Origin: Arabidopsis thaliana
Taxonomy: Eukaryota; Streptophyta; Magnoliopsida; Brassicales; Brassicaceae
Direction of reading: 5' to 3'
Length of the DNA: 64,000 nt
NCBI RefSeq assembly: GCF_000001735.4
Contig: NC_003076.8
Span: 14,449,835 to 14,513,834 of the forward strand
Shown here: positions 24,651-35,508 of the stretch, piece by piece
How the letters are laid out: each line of letters begins with the position of its first letter
Numbering within the stretch: position 1 is the first letter of the stretch
Program-made: the position numbers and the translations under genes
Notes under the pieces: model-generated
What the model was told of the DNA's origin: nothing
Database searches by the model: none
The model's input: the letters and a program-made list of their open reading frames with translations, nothing else

Positions 24651-26754
24651 TTACCTTAGAAGTAAAACCACAAGGACGAGCGAGACCGCAAGTGCAGCAG
24701 AAGAAAGTCCCCAAACCCAATATCGACGAGCCTTTCTACGGTTTAGGATGGCCTTAGGGAGAGCTTCGGTTCCGCTTCCGCGGTGTTTGTACCTAAAACT
24801 TCTCTGCTTTGGAAACAACAATCTCTCCTTTTGGTGTTTCTCTTTCCCTGAAACTGCTAATGTCCTAACCTTTTCATCATTGATTACTTGGTCTGATTCT
24901 GAAGGAGAAGTAGAATTTGCAGCAGCTTTCTTCTTCGCCTTTTTCTCACACTCCTGAAAACCAAACAAAGAAATAAGAAACAAACTAATGATACATTGAA
25001 AAAATGGGAACAAGATAATATAATTGCCTTGAGTTTCTTTTCAGCTTCCTTTTGAGCTCTTATAGCAGCTTTAGCAGCAGCTTTCTCTTGCAGCTTCCTC
25101 TTCCTTTCCATCACTAACCGAGCTTTCTCTAACTGCTCTTCTCTTTTCCTCTCCTTCAAAGCTTCTTCATCGATCTCTTCTTCTTTCTTCTTTGGTTTCT
25201 CATACACTATAACATCACTCTTCGTTTCTTTCTTTCGTTTATCTGTAATTACATTTCCATCTTCAGAAGAGTTAGAGCTTGAATCTTCTCTATTCATCTT
25301 ATGAACCTTCTCGCTTCGCTTTATAGTCTTAACCGGCACTTTCTTTTCCCAAAAAATCTGAAGGTCAGCATCTTTTATCCGGCCATCTTCGTTCAGTTCT
25401 CTTTCACATAGTGAATGCGAGATTCTTCTTACGTAATCTTCCCTAAAAGCCTTATCATCATTCCAAAGAGTCATGAATCTATCAACCTATAAAAAGACAG
25501 AACCAAGAACAAATGCTCAAATCTCTCTCTATCAATGTTTCGTTTAGACCAAACAAACAAACTAACCTCAGAGCTAGCAAACACTTCAAGCTCTCTAACA
25601 TTTCCAGAAGCAGCCAATTCTTTAGCTTTACACATAACAGAAAGGCTCTGGAAAAATGCAGCATTCTACACAAACACGAGAAGCATATACCGAAATGTTA
25701 TTAGATCTTTAAGATCACCCACAAGCAAAAATTAACAGAAAGACAAATATCTTACTCCTTTGTCTCGTTGTATCCTCAACATCTTAATCCTTGCATAAAA
25801 TCTATCCCTCTTCTCAAGTATGTGTGCCTTTTCCAAATCCAAAACCCTAATGTTGTTTTGACTCTTCCACAATTTGTCACTTAGGTCGTTTATCTTCCAA
25901 GTAATCGCATCAAGCTCATTCTTTACTTCATTCAATTCCAAAGCCATAGACTAATGATGAGGCAAAAGAACCATCACAACATTAGATTCAACAATGTTTT
26001 AGCAAATCACACAAAGAGTTAGAGTTTACCTTGACACGATTTATGGAAGCTTCTTTCTCACTTAGAATGATCCCATCAGGCTTCTCAGTCTCCTTAAGCA
26101 TCCAATCTTCTTCCTCCAAACCAATGCTACCATATTCAATCTGATACTGAGCTATATAACTCTGCATCCACCACACCAAAACACTTCTACAGTCAAAAAC
26201 CTAACCGAATTTTAACGAATGGTTAGATAAAACAGTTGTATTACAAGATGATCAAGTTCCTCCTTTGTAAAACAAAGTTGATCACTAGTAGTGCACCGGA
26301 GATTCCGTAGAGCTTCAAGTAGAGTATCAAACTCCTTCTTCTTCTCTTCAATAACCATTCTATATCCTTCAGATTGAGGAACCAAACTCTCCATTTGAGT
26401 ATACAAAGACGAAACCTCAGCCAGTTCGGATTTCTTGGCGCTCAAGACATTGATTCGGAGTTCATTACAACGAAAAATCTCCTGATTAGCTTCATCGATC
26501 TTGGCTTTAATCTCGGGATTATCGTAAACAGGTTGCTTAACAATGTAGAAAGAGAGAGGTTTATCTCCAGACGAATCCTCTTCAGCTGCAAGTCCCGATG
26601 AACTATCACCACCGGAAAAAATAGTGTCTTCTTCTTCGTCGGTGGTGACCTCGCTATTTGTCAAAGATTGGTCGCATTCGTAAAGAATTAGATCGTTTAT
26701 CTCGGGCGAAGGAACCACCTCGAAGCCATCACAGAATATAATCTGCTCATCCAT
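24651..26754 (-). CDS. Proton pump interactor (PPI)-like protein
   Basis: Six exons join in frame: 26245-26754, 26030-26161, 25756-25950, 25567-25665, 25028-25486 and 24651-24953, giving 565 aa. An acidic N-terminus (to about residue 65) leads into long charged helices with coiled-coil character. A lysine/glutamate-rich segment (about 360-490) follows, then a single C-terminal membrane anchor (about 543-564, [21 protein letters not shown]). This is the layout of Arabidopsis PPI1 (about 610 aa), which binds the autoinhibitory tail of plasma-membrane H+-ATPase from the ER side. The intron between exons 5 and 6 begins AAG|GCAATT, a GC donor; no in-phase GT alternative was found nearby. A CACTA-like element starts 126 bp upstream of the start codon. 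Confidence 0.85.
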
Positions 26755-26879
26755 TTTGATTATTTCCCTTGAGTCAAGAACAAGACATGTCAAAATGAAA
26801 CTGAGGTCAAGACAGAAACTTAAGTCTACTAAAAAGTGCAAAAGAAATAAACAAGAGATGTGTTCCCAATAGGCCAATA

Positions 26880-27605
26880 TACTACAAGAAAATAAAAAAT
26901 GGTAGGGATTTAATGGAAAAAAAACTGGTGGAGATTTTTGTAGAAAAATGGAAAAAAGGTTTTGACCAAATTTATACCAAAATATCCTTATAAAAAAGTA
27001 TTTTATACCAAAAGAAGTTTTTGACCAACCTTTTATTAAATTATTTATATGTTTAGTATTTAATATTTTATATCTAAAATTAAATTCGAAATTTAATTTA
27101 ATTTTCTCTTTTAACATTTCGAAATATTATTATTATTTATTAAAAAAATACCAAATTTTATTTATTTATTAAAAACAAAAATGATTTTTAATTAAAGAAA
27201 AAGAAAACGGAGAAACATTTTGCTCTCCGCCACCACCGTCTCCGGCACCTTCTTCTTTATCTGCGTTTACTTCTTTGAAGATTTACCTTTTGAGCATCGG
27301 CGAGTGATGACGGAGGAAGGTGACGAAAATGAGAAGAAGGAGAGGAAAATAAAGATTTACCTTTGAGAGTGTGTTGATACCAAGCAAAGAAAAATCCTTG
27401 GCTGTCGAAAGAAACTACTGGTGGCTTGGAGAGAAGATCTTCAGTACTAAATGGTGAGAACTAAAAAATGCAAATAGGCTGTGAGAGGTTTTGATGATGT
27501 CGAGGACATCAAGAGGAAAAAGGAAATCAAATTACGATTTTACACCCTTTATTATAGGAAAAATCCTAGAATCATATTAAGGGTAATGTAGATTTTCTTG
27601 TATTA
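26880..27605. mobile_element. CACTA (En/Spm)-like non-autonomous element
   Basis: The ends TACTACAAGAAAAT and ATTTTCTTGTATTA are imperfect inverted repeats close to the CACTACAAGAAAA termini of plant CACTA elements. The 3-bp duplication ATA lies on both sides (26877-26879 and 27606-27608). The interior has no transposase; 27215-27530 is unusually GC-rich for the region and may be captured host sequence. It lies immediately upstream of the PPI-like gene and may supply part of its promoter or 5' UTR. Confidence 0.7.
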
Positions 27606-30321
27606 ATAATCCTCTCTTTTTTATATTCTTTCTTTTTATCCAAATTTGTTATGTTGTGGACCTTTTCCTATTCTTTAAATTTTAATGATTTCTAAGTTTT
27701 GACAAAATACTAATTATTTTGCATTAAGCTAATATATTCATTGATAAAAAAAAAATCTTTCATGTTTAATGACAACAAAACTACAAAAGTCCGTGATGTT
27801 TAATGACAAAGGGAAAAAAATGAGAATATGTACAAAATAGTCAAAGTTTTGAGGATAATTAACGAACTAACCATATCCTACAGTAACTTGTCGGAAAACA
27901 CGTGTAATTACGTAAATATTTTTTGGAACACGTTTTTTCTAAAATTACATTTGATAACAAAATATCTAGTATTACACGTGTGATCTTTTTATCATGCTAT
28001 TTTTTCGTATTACACGTTATTTATAAAAAACACATGATATTCCTTAAAAAAAACATTTTATTTAATTTAATAACTCTCTTTCATATATTATTTTCTAGTA
28101 CTACATGTCTTTTTTTATTAAGATCACACGTGATTTTTTTTTTAAAAGATTCTTATTTCTTAGTAATAAAAGAATTATATTAAAATCTATTCATATTAAA
28201 CATTTCCATAACAATGTGATATCATTTCATTTAAAAAGCTATTATTTTAAATACCAACATATGTTTTCGCAACACACTATATTTTTTGAATATCATGCTA
28301 TTGTTTTATTCGACAAAATAATTTTTCAAACAAATATAGTTTTGTAATTACCATAACTTAGAAGGATATAGTTTGATATTTATTTCACTCCCACACCACC
28401 ATAAAAAGAGTTAGTTTGCAAAGAAAACTAGCATATAGTTATTTTCTTAATTTTGTGTAGAATATGATTATTTTTAATATTACCCAAAAAAAAATATGTC
28501 CTTAAGCTTAGGATAGTCAAAGTCAACTCCTGTTTATATAAGTTGACTATTAACTTATCTGAATTTGACTTGTTAATTAGTAAAATCCTCTCTTTTTTTC
28601 TTGCATGAATTCATATGTAATAATAACAATACTTATAGAAGATTTTGGCAAGAAAAAGAAGAAATAAAATCTAATTATCTGACTAGATAAACCTTATTTC
28701 TTTTATTCAATAGATAAATTACTGAAGTTATTGATCCTAAATGCTGAAAGAGCATGGCCATTGACCCATTACTTGACATAATTTGAGATAGTTCTGAAAA
28801 ACAAAATGTCTAACTCACTAACATGTTTAGATTTCTTTACCCATATTGTTTTCTAAAATCCATTTGTGGAACAAATTTTAATCAATCAATATATTTAATT
28901 TTCGTCGTATACCAAAATTAGTATGCGTTGTATTAGTGTTGTCGTTATGTCAATCTATATATTTAAAATTCTATATCACTCTTTTTAATAATATAAAAAT
29001 TCAGTGAAATGAGTTTTCAAATGCAACAATTATTGCTTTAAACTAGTTTTTTTTTATCTTTGAAATTTTTTCAAGCTACATTTTGACGCTAAATATAACG
29101 TTAATAATAAAAACAAATCTCTATTGATGGTTTACAGGGCAATATTTAAATTTTGGGTGCAGTATTAATTGCCAAAAGAGATGTTTATTAAAGTAATTAG
29201 CTATGTTAGAGGACTACCCCAAAACAAAATGTGTTCTAGCATTTCTTTATTTTTGCTATCAAAAAGTGTTCTAGCATTTAATTATCGGTTACACTATTTC
29301 TTACTAATGGACAAATATATACGTTACATTAAAAAGTTATGCAACGGACAAACACACAAATTATATGTCAACTAGTTTTATTGCTTGTTCAATTCAAAGC
29401 TGTTAATTATCGAATAACTTAGTTTTCTTTTAATAAAATGTAGGATATAATCACAAAACATTTTAGATAGCTTTCATAATATATACGTATTTGTTTTTAA
29501 ATTACTTGACCATTTGTTACACCAATGTTTATCACAATATCACCAAAATTTCGACAAACCTTAAAACGTTATACATATGAAAGTTTTTTTCTGTCAATGT
29601 AATCAAACAACTGATTATGAAAACATCGGCTCTTTAAACTAAAATAAAAATAAATAGTAGATCACTTAAAGTATTTTCTATTGAAAATTTTATGTTGAAA
29701 GAAAATACGAAATTATTTTAAAATTTCAGTTCTTATTATTGTATATTAGAATGTTTTCAATGCTGAAAATAAAATATCTTGTTTAAAATAAATTTACATG
29801 TCATGAGTTATATCGAAAGTATATTTCGAAAAAGACAAAACCGTAGCTTCATATCTTATCAGATAGATGGTGTGTAGTTCGCCGACATCACGACATGTAC
29901 GATTAAATGGAAAACATCTATTATCTGAATCGGTCTAATTTATGAGAGTCGGACAAAGTCGATTTTTCACTGTAAAAATTATAAAATAAACACTTTTTTA
30001 TAAAAATGACACATCTATCTTTTGAATATAGAACATACAGTACTTTTTGTTAAGGACCAATCTAACATTCAAAGCCTCCGTTTACGTATACCTATAATGA
30101 TGTCACCTGCATGTCTGTATTTTTTTCCTCTCATAAATATTAGAATTTTCTTGAAATTGTAAATATAAATAAAATTTATCATCATTATGAGTTAAGTTCT
30201 TAATTTTTTTTGTGCTTGACATCATCTATCTTCATTCACTAAATTTTGTATCTTATTTTTTATTTTTATTTTTATGTAATGAATGTTTAAATTTTATCCA
30301 TCAAAAAAACCGTTGTTATAA
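27606..30321. other. Long intergenic region, AT-rich
   Basis: No gene is supported in 2.7 kb. Near 27895-28030 the hexamer ACACGT or CACGTG recurs several times (for example AACACGTGTAATTACG), a possible cluster of G-box-like sites or a decayed repeat. The rest is T/A-rich without clear structure. Confidence 0.4.
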
Positions 30322-30950
30322 CAGATTTGTCATATCCATGATGTAGAAAAAACTGTGAATCATGTACTCTTTACTTGTTCCTTGTTGCATCAGTTGTGGG
30401 CACTATTAAATATCCCATCTCCTCTCCTATAGGTGGTTTTTCTAAGTCCATGTTCTCTAATATCCATTACCTCCTTAGTATGTCGAAGTTAGCCGGATTT
30501 CCGGAGGAGAGTAGACGAGTTGAAGAAAAATGAATATGAATAACTTTTCTTTGAAAGGTTTCTTTTTCAGGCAAACACGATTATTGCTTAAGCTTTTGAG
30601 GATGTACGGTTGTAGTTTGTTTACTCAGGAACACACATGACATGCCGCATGCGGGTCTTGCACCGAGGTTAGATAAATTTTGGTCTCCTCCTTTGTATCA
30701 TTTTCTAAAGTACTGGATATGCTTGGTCAAAACAGCACAGTTCTGGTGCTTCTTGGGTCTTGAGGAATGCTGCTGGTGTGGTCCTATTTGTATAGTCGCC
30801 GAGCCTATTTTCAGGTTCTCTCTTCTGGATGCAAAGAAAACGTGCTCTTTGGGGATGTCTCCTACGATATTGTGAAGGTTCTTCTTAAGCCAAATGACTG
30901 GCCGGTCTTACATGACTGACACTTTGTTATTATAACTTTTAAATAGCTGG
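30322..30950 (+). pseudogene. LINE (non-LTR retrotransposon) ORF2 3' fragment
   Basis: Fragments in several frames resemble the end of plant LINE ORF2. A zinc-binding RT tail (CHIHDVEKTVNHVLFTC-like, then IPSPPIGGFSKSMFSNIHYL) lies near 30330-30480. An RNase H-like part (SSGASWVLRNAAGVVL, then SLDAKRKRALW-like text) lies near 30740-30860. Stops and frameshifts abound, and no 5' part or poly(A) tail was located. Confidence 0.65.
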
Positions 30951-31394
30951 GATGTTGTTTCTGAATCTCAGGTTAATAACAACGGTGTTTTCGATATTGC
31001 ATGAACTGGTGGATCTTTTGGTTGGTTGCAAGGTTTATTCGATTGCGAAAGAATGTTTATAAATTATGTTACCGTTATTTAATGTGTTATGCAAGGTCTT
31101 TTTATGTATACATGACCACAAACAAATAATTTAAAGGCAATGAAGAGAGAAACCCTTACAGATTAGAGCTTGGTTCAATTCTGTAAACTCTTCCTAAAAA
31201 AAAACACATTGGCTCCCTAATTTGCTATGCACACAAAGGCACTGCAAATAAAATAAGCTTGCCAAAAACAAGCAAGAAAGTTCTTATTATTATACACATA
31301 GTCACAAAGAAAAATGAATAGACTGTAGTTGTATACCCATAAATAGATTCAGTACCCTGAGTTCTACAGAGTGATTGACGCGGGGCTTACTAGA

Positions 31395-33896
31395 TTATAC
31401 AGTTGCGGCTTTCGGAGACAGAAAATCGGAGATCTTGCTGGTGTAGAAATCTGGTTGTATCTTGTTCTCAGGGCTTTCCAACATAGAGATTGAAGTAACA
31501 CCTTCAAGTCCACAAAAACAAAATGAATAAAATGTTGACTGACATAGATGGTTATAAACCGAGTTAGTGTCGATAGAGGAACCGTTTACAGATTAGTTAT
31601 ACCCGAGAGGACGAGTAGAGTCTTACAACCGCCATTCTGCCCGAATAAAATGTCAGTGTCCAATCTATCACCAACCATGCATATCTGTGACTTTTGGATT
31701 CCAAATCTGCACATTTTTTTAGCAGCCAAGTACCATGATCAGTGGTCAACACCTCATTAAACAGAATGACAAAAAAAGGAGTAGAAAGAAGGAATATGAG
31801 AATCTGCAAGTCTTACTTGTCTGCTAAATAGTCCATCATAAAAGTTGAGGGTTTTCCAACAACAAGAGGCTCACGTTGAGTGGATCCAACAAGAGCACCA
31901 ACCATAGAGCCACCACCTGAGACCGCGTAATCACATCTTAATTGGTCAAGGATGAAAAATATGGTGAACATAGACAACAAAATAACGGTCCATGACCAAA
32001 CTTACTTAGGCACTACTTTTTTTTTTTTTTATCCTAGCCTTTTCTCTTATAGGAGAGGAATAAAATCCAAATGCTCAAACTAAAGCTAAATGAAAACAGT
32101 TTTAAAAATGCACATAAGAAGCCAACCTGCCCATTCTTGAGCATCAGTAAGGTGAGTGACAGCATCTCGGTTTGTAGCGATGAAAAGACACCCCGGGTTT
32201 TCACGGATACAGAGTGTTCCATACCTTCCATTAAAAAGAAGCTGTTAGATCACCAAACGCAGAACAAAAACATCTATAACGTATAGCTCAACCATAAACT
32301 ATCAAGAATATCATTCCTGAAGTGTGGAAGGAAACAAATAATTGGAGAGACCTACTGAATTTTGTAGTAGTTGAAATAGCGATCAAATCCAACCACAACA
32401 GCTCCAACCTGCAAAGCATTTTCAGTATAACTATGCTCAGTTTCAGTCTCAAGAACAACAATTTCATGTTTTCTATAGAAGGTATAAGAAGGATGTCATA
32501 CATCATGATCATGCTCCATTAGAAAACCTGGCTTCAATTCAATCTGTCTTTTACCATCATCCTGTATTTGAAGAAAGATCACAGAGAACATAACCAAGAC
32601 CGGGAAGTTAAGTATCAGCCCAAACACAAATCCGGGATGCTACTAAGAAAGGTCACAATACATACCGGACCTCCAAGGTATTGAAAACCAGCAAGCTCTA
32701 GCTCTTTCAAGATACCTTCCTCACCAATCACATAGACCTAAACAAATATGCATCAGAACTTGCAAAGACATAAAGAGATACTCTTGATATGACATTGTAC
32801 CACCAAAAACTGAATCTTGAGCATTTTGAATGAAGTTTACCTTCTTATCTTTTGGGAAATTAATAGACTGCAAGTATGCAGCAGCAGCAAAAGATGAAGC
32901 AAATATCTCCTCCTGTGAAAAAAAATGATAACTATAATCAAAAACAGGCTTAGTAGCACCTAGAGTAGCTAGATTGTGAATTAAGTCACTAAACCTCGTT
33001 AACATTCAGGCCAAGAGTCTCGAACTTTTTTCCATACTGTTTCCTAGATTTTGTTGAGTTGTTTGTCACAAAAACCAATCTCTTTCCCTGAAAAAAAATC
33101 AGTAATACCAAGAACAACAATTGATGTAATGGAAGAAACATTCAAAAAGAATTTGACGCATAACCATTTCACACTTTAAAATAAATTGAACAAGAGATTC
33201 GCTTACCAACCTTGGCACGAAGCATATCAAGAGTTTCAGGAACTCCCTCTATCAATTTATCTCCCTTCCAAATCACACCTTCAAACACACAAGAATAAAG
33301 AAGAAAGCAAAGAGAAAATTCAGCACATTTTGGCTATTTTGACAACCTAAACTAATCCATGAGACCTATAGAAAACAGAGTATTTTTGCTATTTAAGGCG
33401 TCTACAATGGCCAAAAAGAGACCACAGCAATCTTCTTATTCCAAAACTTGTAACATATACTGTTGTAACCTCTCATTTGTAGTCAATGCAAATCAACACC
33501 ACAACGCATAATAGTGAAGAAAAAAACCAAAGATCTAATCAAGAAACTCCATCATTATATCAACTCCCACTATCTACACATAATCTAAACTAAGTGATTA
33601 TCAGATTTCATTTTGTGGTTTTGTTGATACTGACCATCACAATCGAAGATAAAAGTTTCGACAGAATCAATGAGCTGATCAGCGTTCTCAAGCTGTTGTG
33701 TGGCCATAGCTCTTGGTGTAATATTGGAACTCGTCATTCGAAGAGGCTTATGGTTGATTTTACGAATACAGCCGCCACAGAAAGAAGAAGAACGATAACC
33801 GGAGAGGGTTTTCAGACAGAAGATAGGCTTTGAGTTTGGTAAGAGAGAAGAAGATGAGACCGGTGTAACAGCAGAAGCAACTGATCTACTCAGCAT
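31395..33896 (-). CDS. PGLP1: Phosphoglycolate phosphatase 1, chloroplast
   Basis: Eleven exons join in frame: 33635-33896, 33211-33278, 32995-33087, 32841-32912, 32666-32737, 32502-32561, 32356-32408, 32127-32224, 31817-31916, 31603-31706 and 31395-31501. They total 1089 bp, giving 362 aa, the length of Arabidopsis PGLP1. Residues 1 to about 60 are a Ser/Arg-rich chloroplast transit peptide. HAD-phosphatase motifs are complete: D85 and D87 in FIFDCDG, TNN at 118-120, K281 in VVGKP, and D306/D311 in VGDRLDTD. The enzyme dephosphorylates 2-phosphoglycolate to glycolate in the stroma, the first step of photorespiration, and is needed for growth in air. All introns are GT-AG. From memory this is one of two near-identical loci (AT5G36700/AT5G36790). 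Confidence 0.96.
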
Positions 33897-34956
33897 TTTT
33901 CTCTCTTTTTCTCTGTTTCCGCTTCTTTTGGTATTTTTTTTTTTTAAAGAAAAAATAAAAAAATTTGATTCTGTTTCTTTAACGTGAATATGGATGGTGC
34001 TGACGTGGTGAATTGGGTGGATGTGGTAAAGATATCATCCTAATATTTCTTAGCCAACAAATTGGATGAAGAATTGTTGGACACACATTGTGGAAAACAA
34101 AAAATTATTGTACAAACATTGAAATGTGACACTTTATCAGGAAAAAAAACATTGAAATGTGACATGACTTGCACTTTACAAGCACCAACCAAATTAGGTC
34201 TGGACGTTTACTTGGTTACGAAATCGGTTATATTTCGTTTTGGTTCTTTCATTTTTTTAGAATTTATGATCTATGTAAGGTACACAAAAAAACTTGGTTT
34301 GGTTCAGGTTTGGGTCCGGTGCTTCGGCTCACGAGTTTATGATCCATTTGGATATTTTTCAGGTATTTCCGGTATATATAATTGTATTTCGGGTATTTTT
34401 GAGTATCCAAAATAGTTAGGATTGGTTCTAGTGGGTTCTTTCGGTTATGAAGTTTATAATTTACTTTTTGGTTCCAGTTTGGTACTTTTGGTTCGATTAT
34501 TTTGCCCACTAAATCAAACACATAGAAGAAGAGATAAGCTCAAAGGTCAGGTGTTTTGAGAACTTCCATTGGAGTAGGGTTTAGGAAAAAACTGTACTAA
34601 ATTACTGGGATTGTATCCATGGAATGATTTTAGGTTCATTGTTTTACCTTTGATGTAATTAAATTTAAGTCACACAATTTCTTACTACTAGATGGGGTAG
34701 AGAGAAACTTTGTTACCTCTTAGCTGTAGATTCATTAACATTATTGCATATATTTTGGTCAAAATTCAACAATATACATTAAAGTGCCTAAAAACGATGT
34801 TGACCTTTTTATGTGTCTAAACAAAAATTCATATAAGAAAATACACACTAAGACGAATTATTTGTACACCATTTAAAGTGTGACATTAATCACATTACAA
34901 GCAAGAACCAACACACACACGTGTAAATGAATAGAATAAAATGACGAAATTGGAAA
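33897..34956. other. Intergenic: PGLP1 promoter side and repeats
   Basis: The first few hundred bases hold the PGLP1 5' UTR and promoter (CT-rich leader next to the start). From about 34190 to 34530 the sequence is made of GGTTTGG/GGTTCGG-like words with inverted partners, probably a decayed transposon. No gene is seen. Confidence 0.4.
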
Positions 34957-35508
34957 TTAAATCTTGAGTTGAAATGGGTAAGAAGGCCAATCCTTGAGAT
35001 CTTCTTCTTGCCTCCTCACCTTAAAATCATCATCATCTACAACACTCTCATCCAAATAATCACTATACTTCAACAAAAACGCTAACACAAGAACAATCCA
35101 CTCTAAGCAAAACATCAATACACACAAACCACCAGAGAGTTTAAGTATCACTTCACCGTCTTCTTCCCGAACATAAGATTTCAAGAACCTAAGGAAATCC
35201 CCTGTTCTCGTGAATATCAGAACAGAGACAGCGCCTTGGAAAATGGCCGTGAGGACTGTGGCTACCATGTGTGAACCGTATAATCTATCGCTCGCGGTGG
35301 CGGATGTGGAGGAGGCGAAGATCGAGCAGCCGGATACCGCGGTTGCGATTGTGAGAGTGTAGAGGAAGATAAGGGAGAGACCGGAGAGAGATGGGAAGAG
35401 ACGGAGGGAGATTGTGAGGAAGATGCAACTTGAGGCTGAGCCTAAGAGGATGTAGTTGCAGAGAAGGAAGATGTTGTGTGTGTTGCCTTTCGATTTCGAC
35501 ATTCCCAT
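34957..35508 (-). CDS. Small four-helix membrane protein, unknown function
   Basis: Intronless frame of 183 residues starting MGMSKSKG. A longer frame upstream (start at 35622) is possible but its extra 38 residues look like leader translation. Four hydrophobic segments are visible at about 11-35, 40-65, 80-102 and 125-148, followed by an acidic, charged tail (DESVVDDDDFKVRRQEEDL) predicted to lie in the cytosol. No catalytic motif is seen. From memory it corresponds to the gene next to PGLP1 (AT5G36710/AT5G36800), annotated only as a membrane protein. It lies tandem to PGLP1 on the same strand, about 1.06 kb from the PGLP1 start codon. Confidence 0.75.
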   Translation of the reverse strand: MGMSKSKGNTHNIFLLCNYILLGSASSCIFLTISLRLFPSLSGLSLIFLYTLTIATAVSGCSIFASSTSATASDRLYGSHMVATVLTAIFQGAVSVLIFTRTGDFLRFLKSYVREEDGEVILKLSGGLCVLMFCLEWIVLVLAFLLKYSDYLDESVVDDDDFKVRRQEEDLKDWPSYPFQLKI

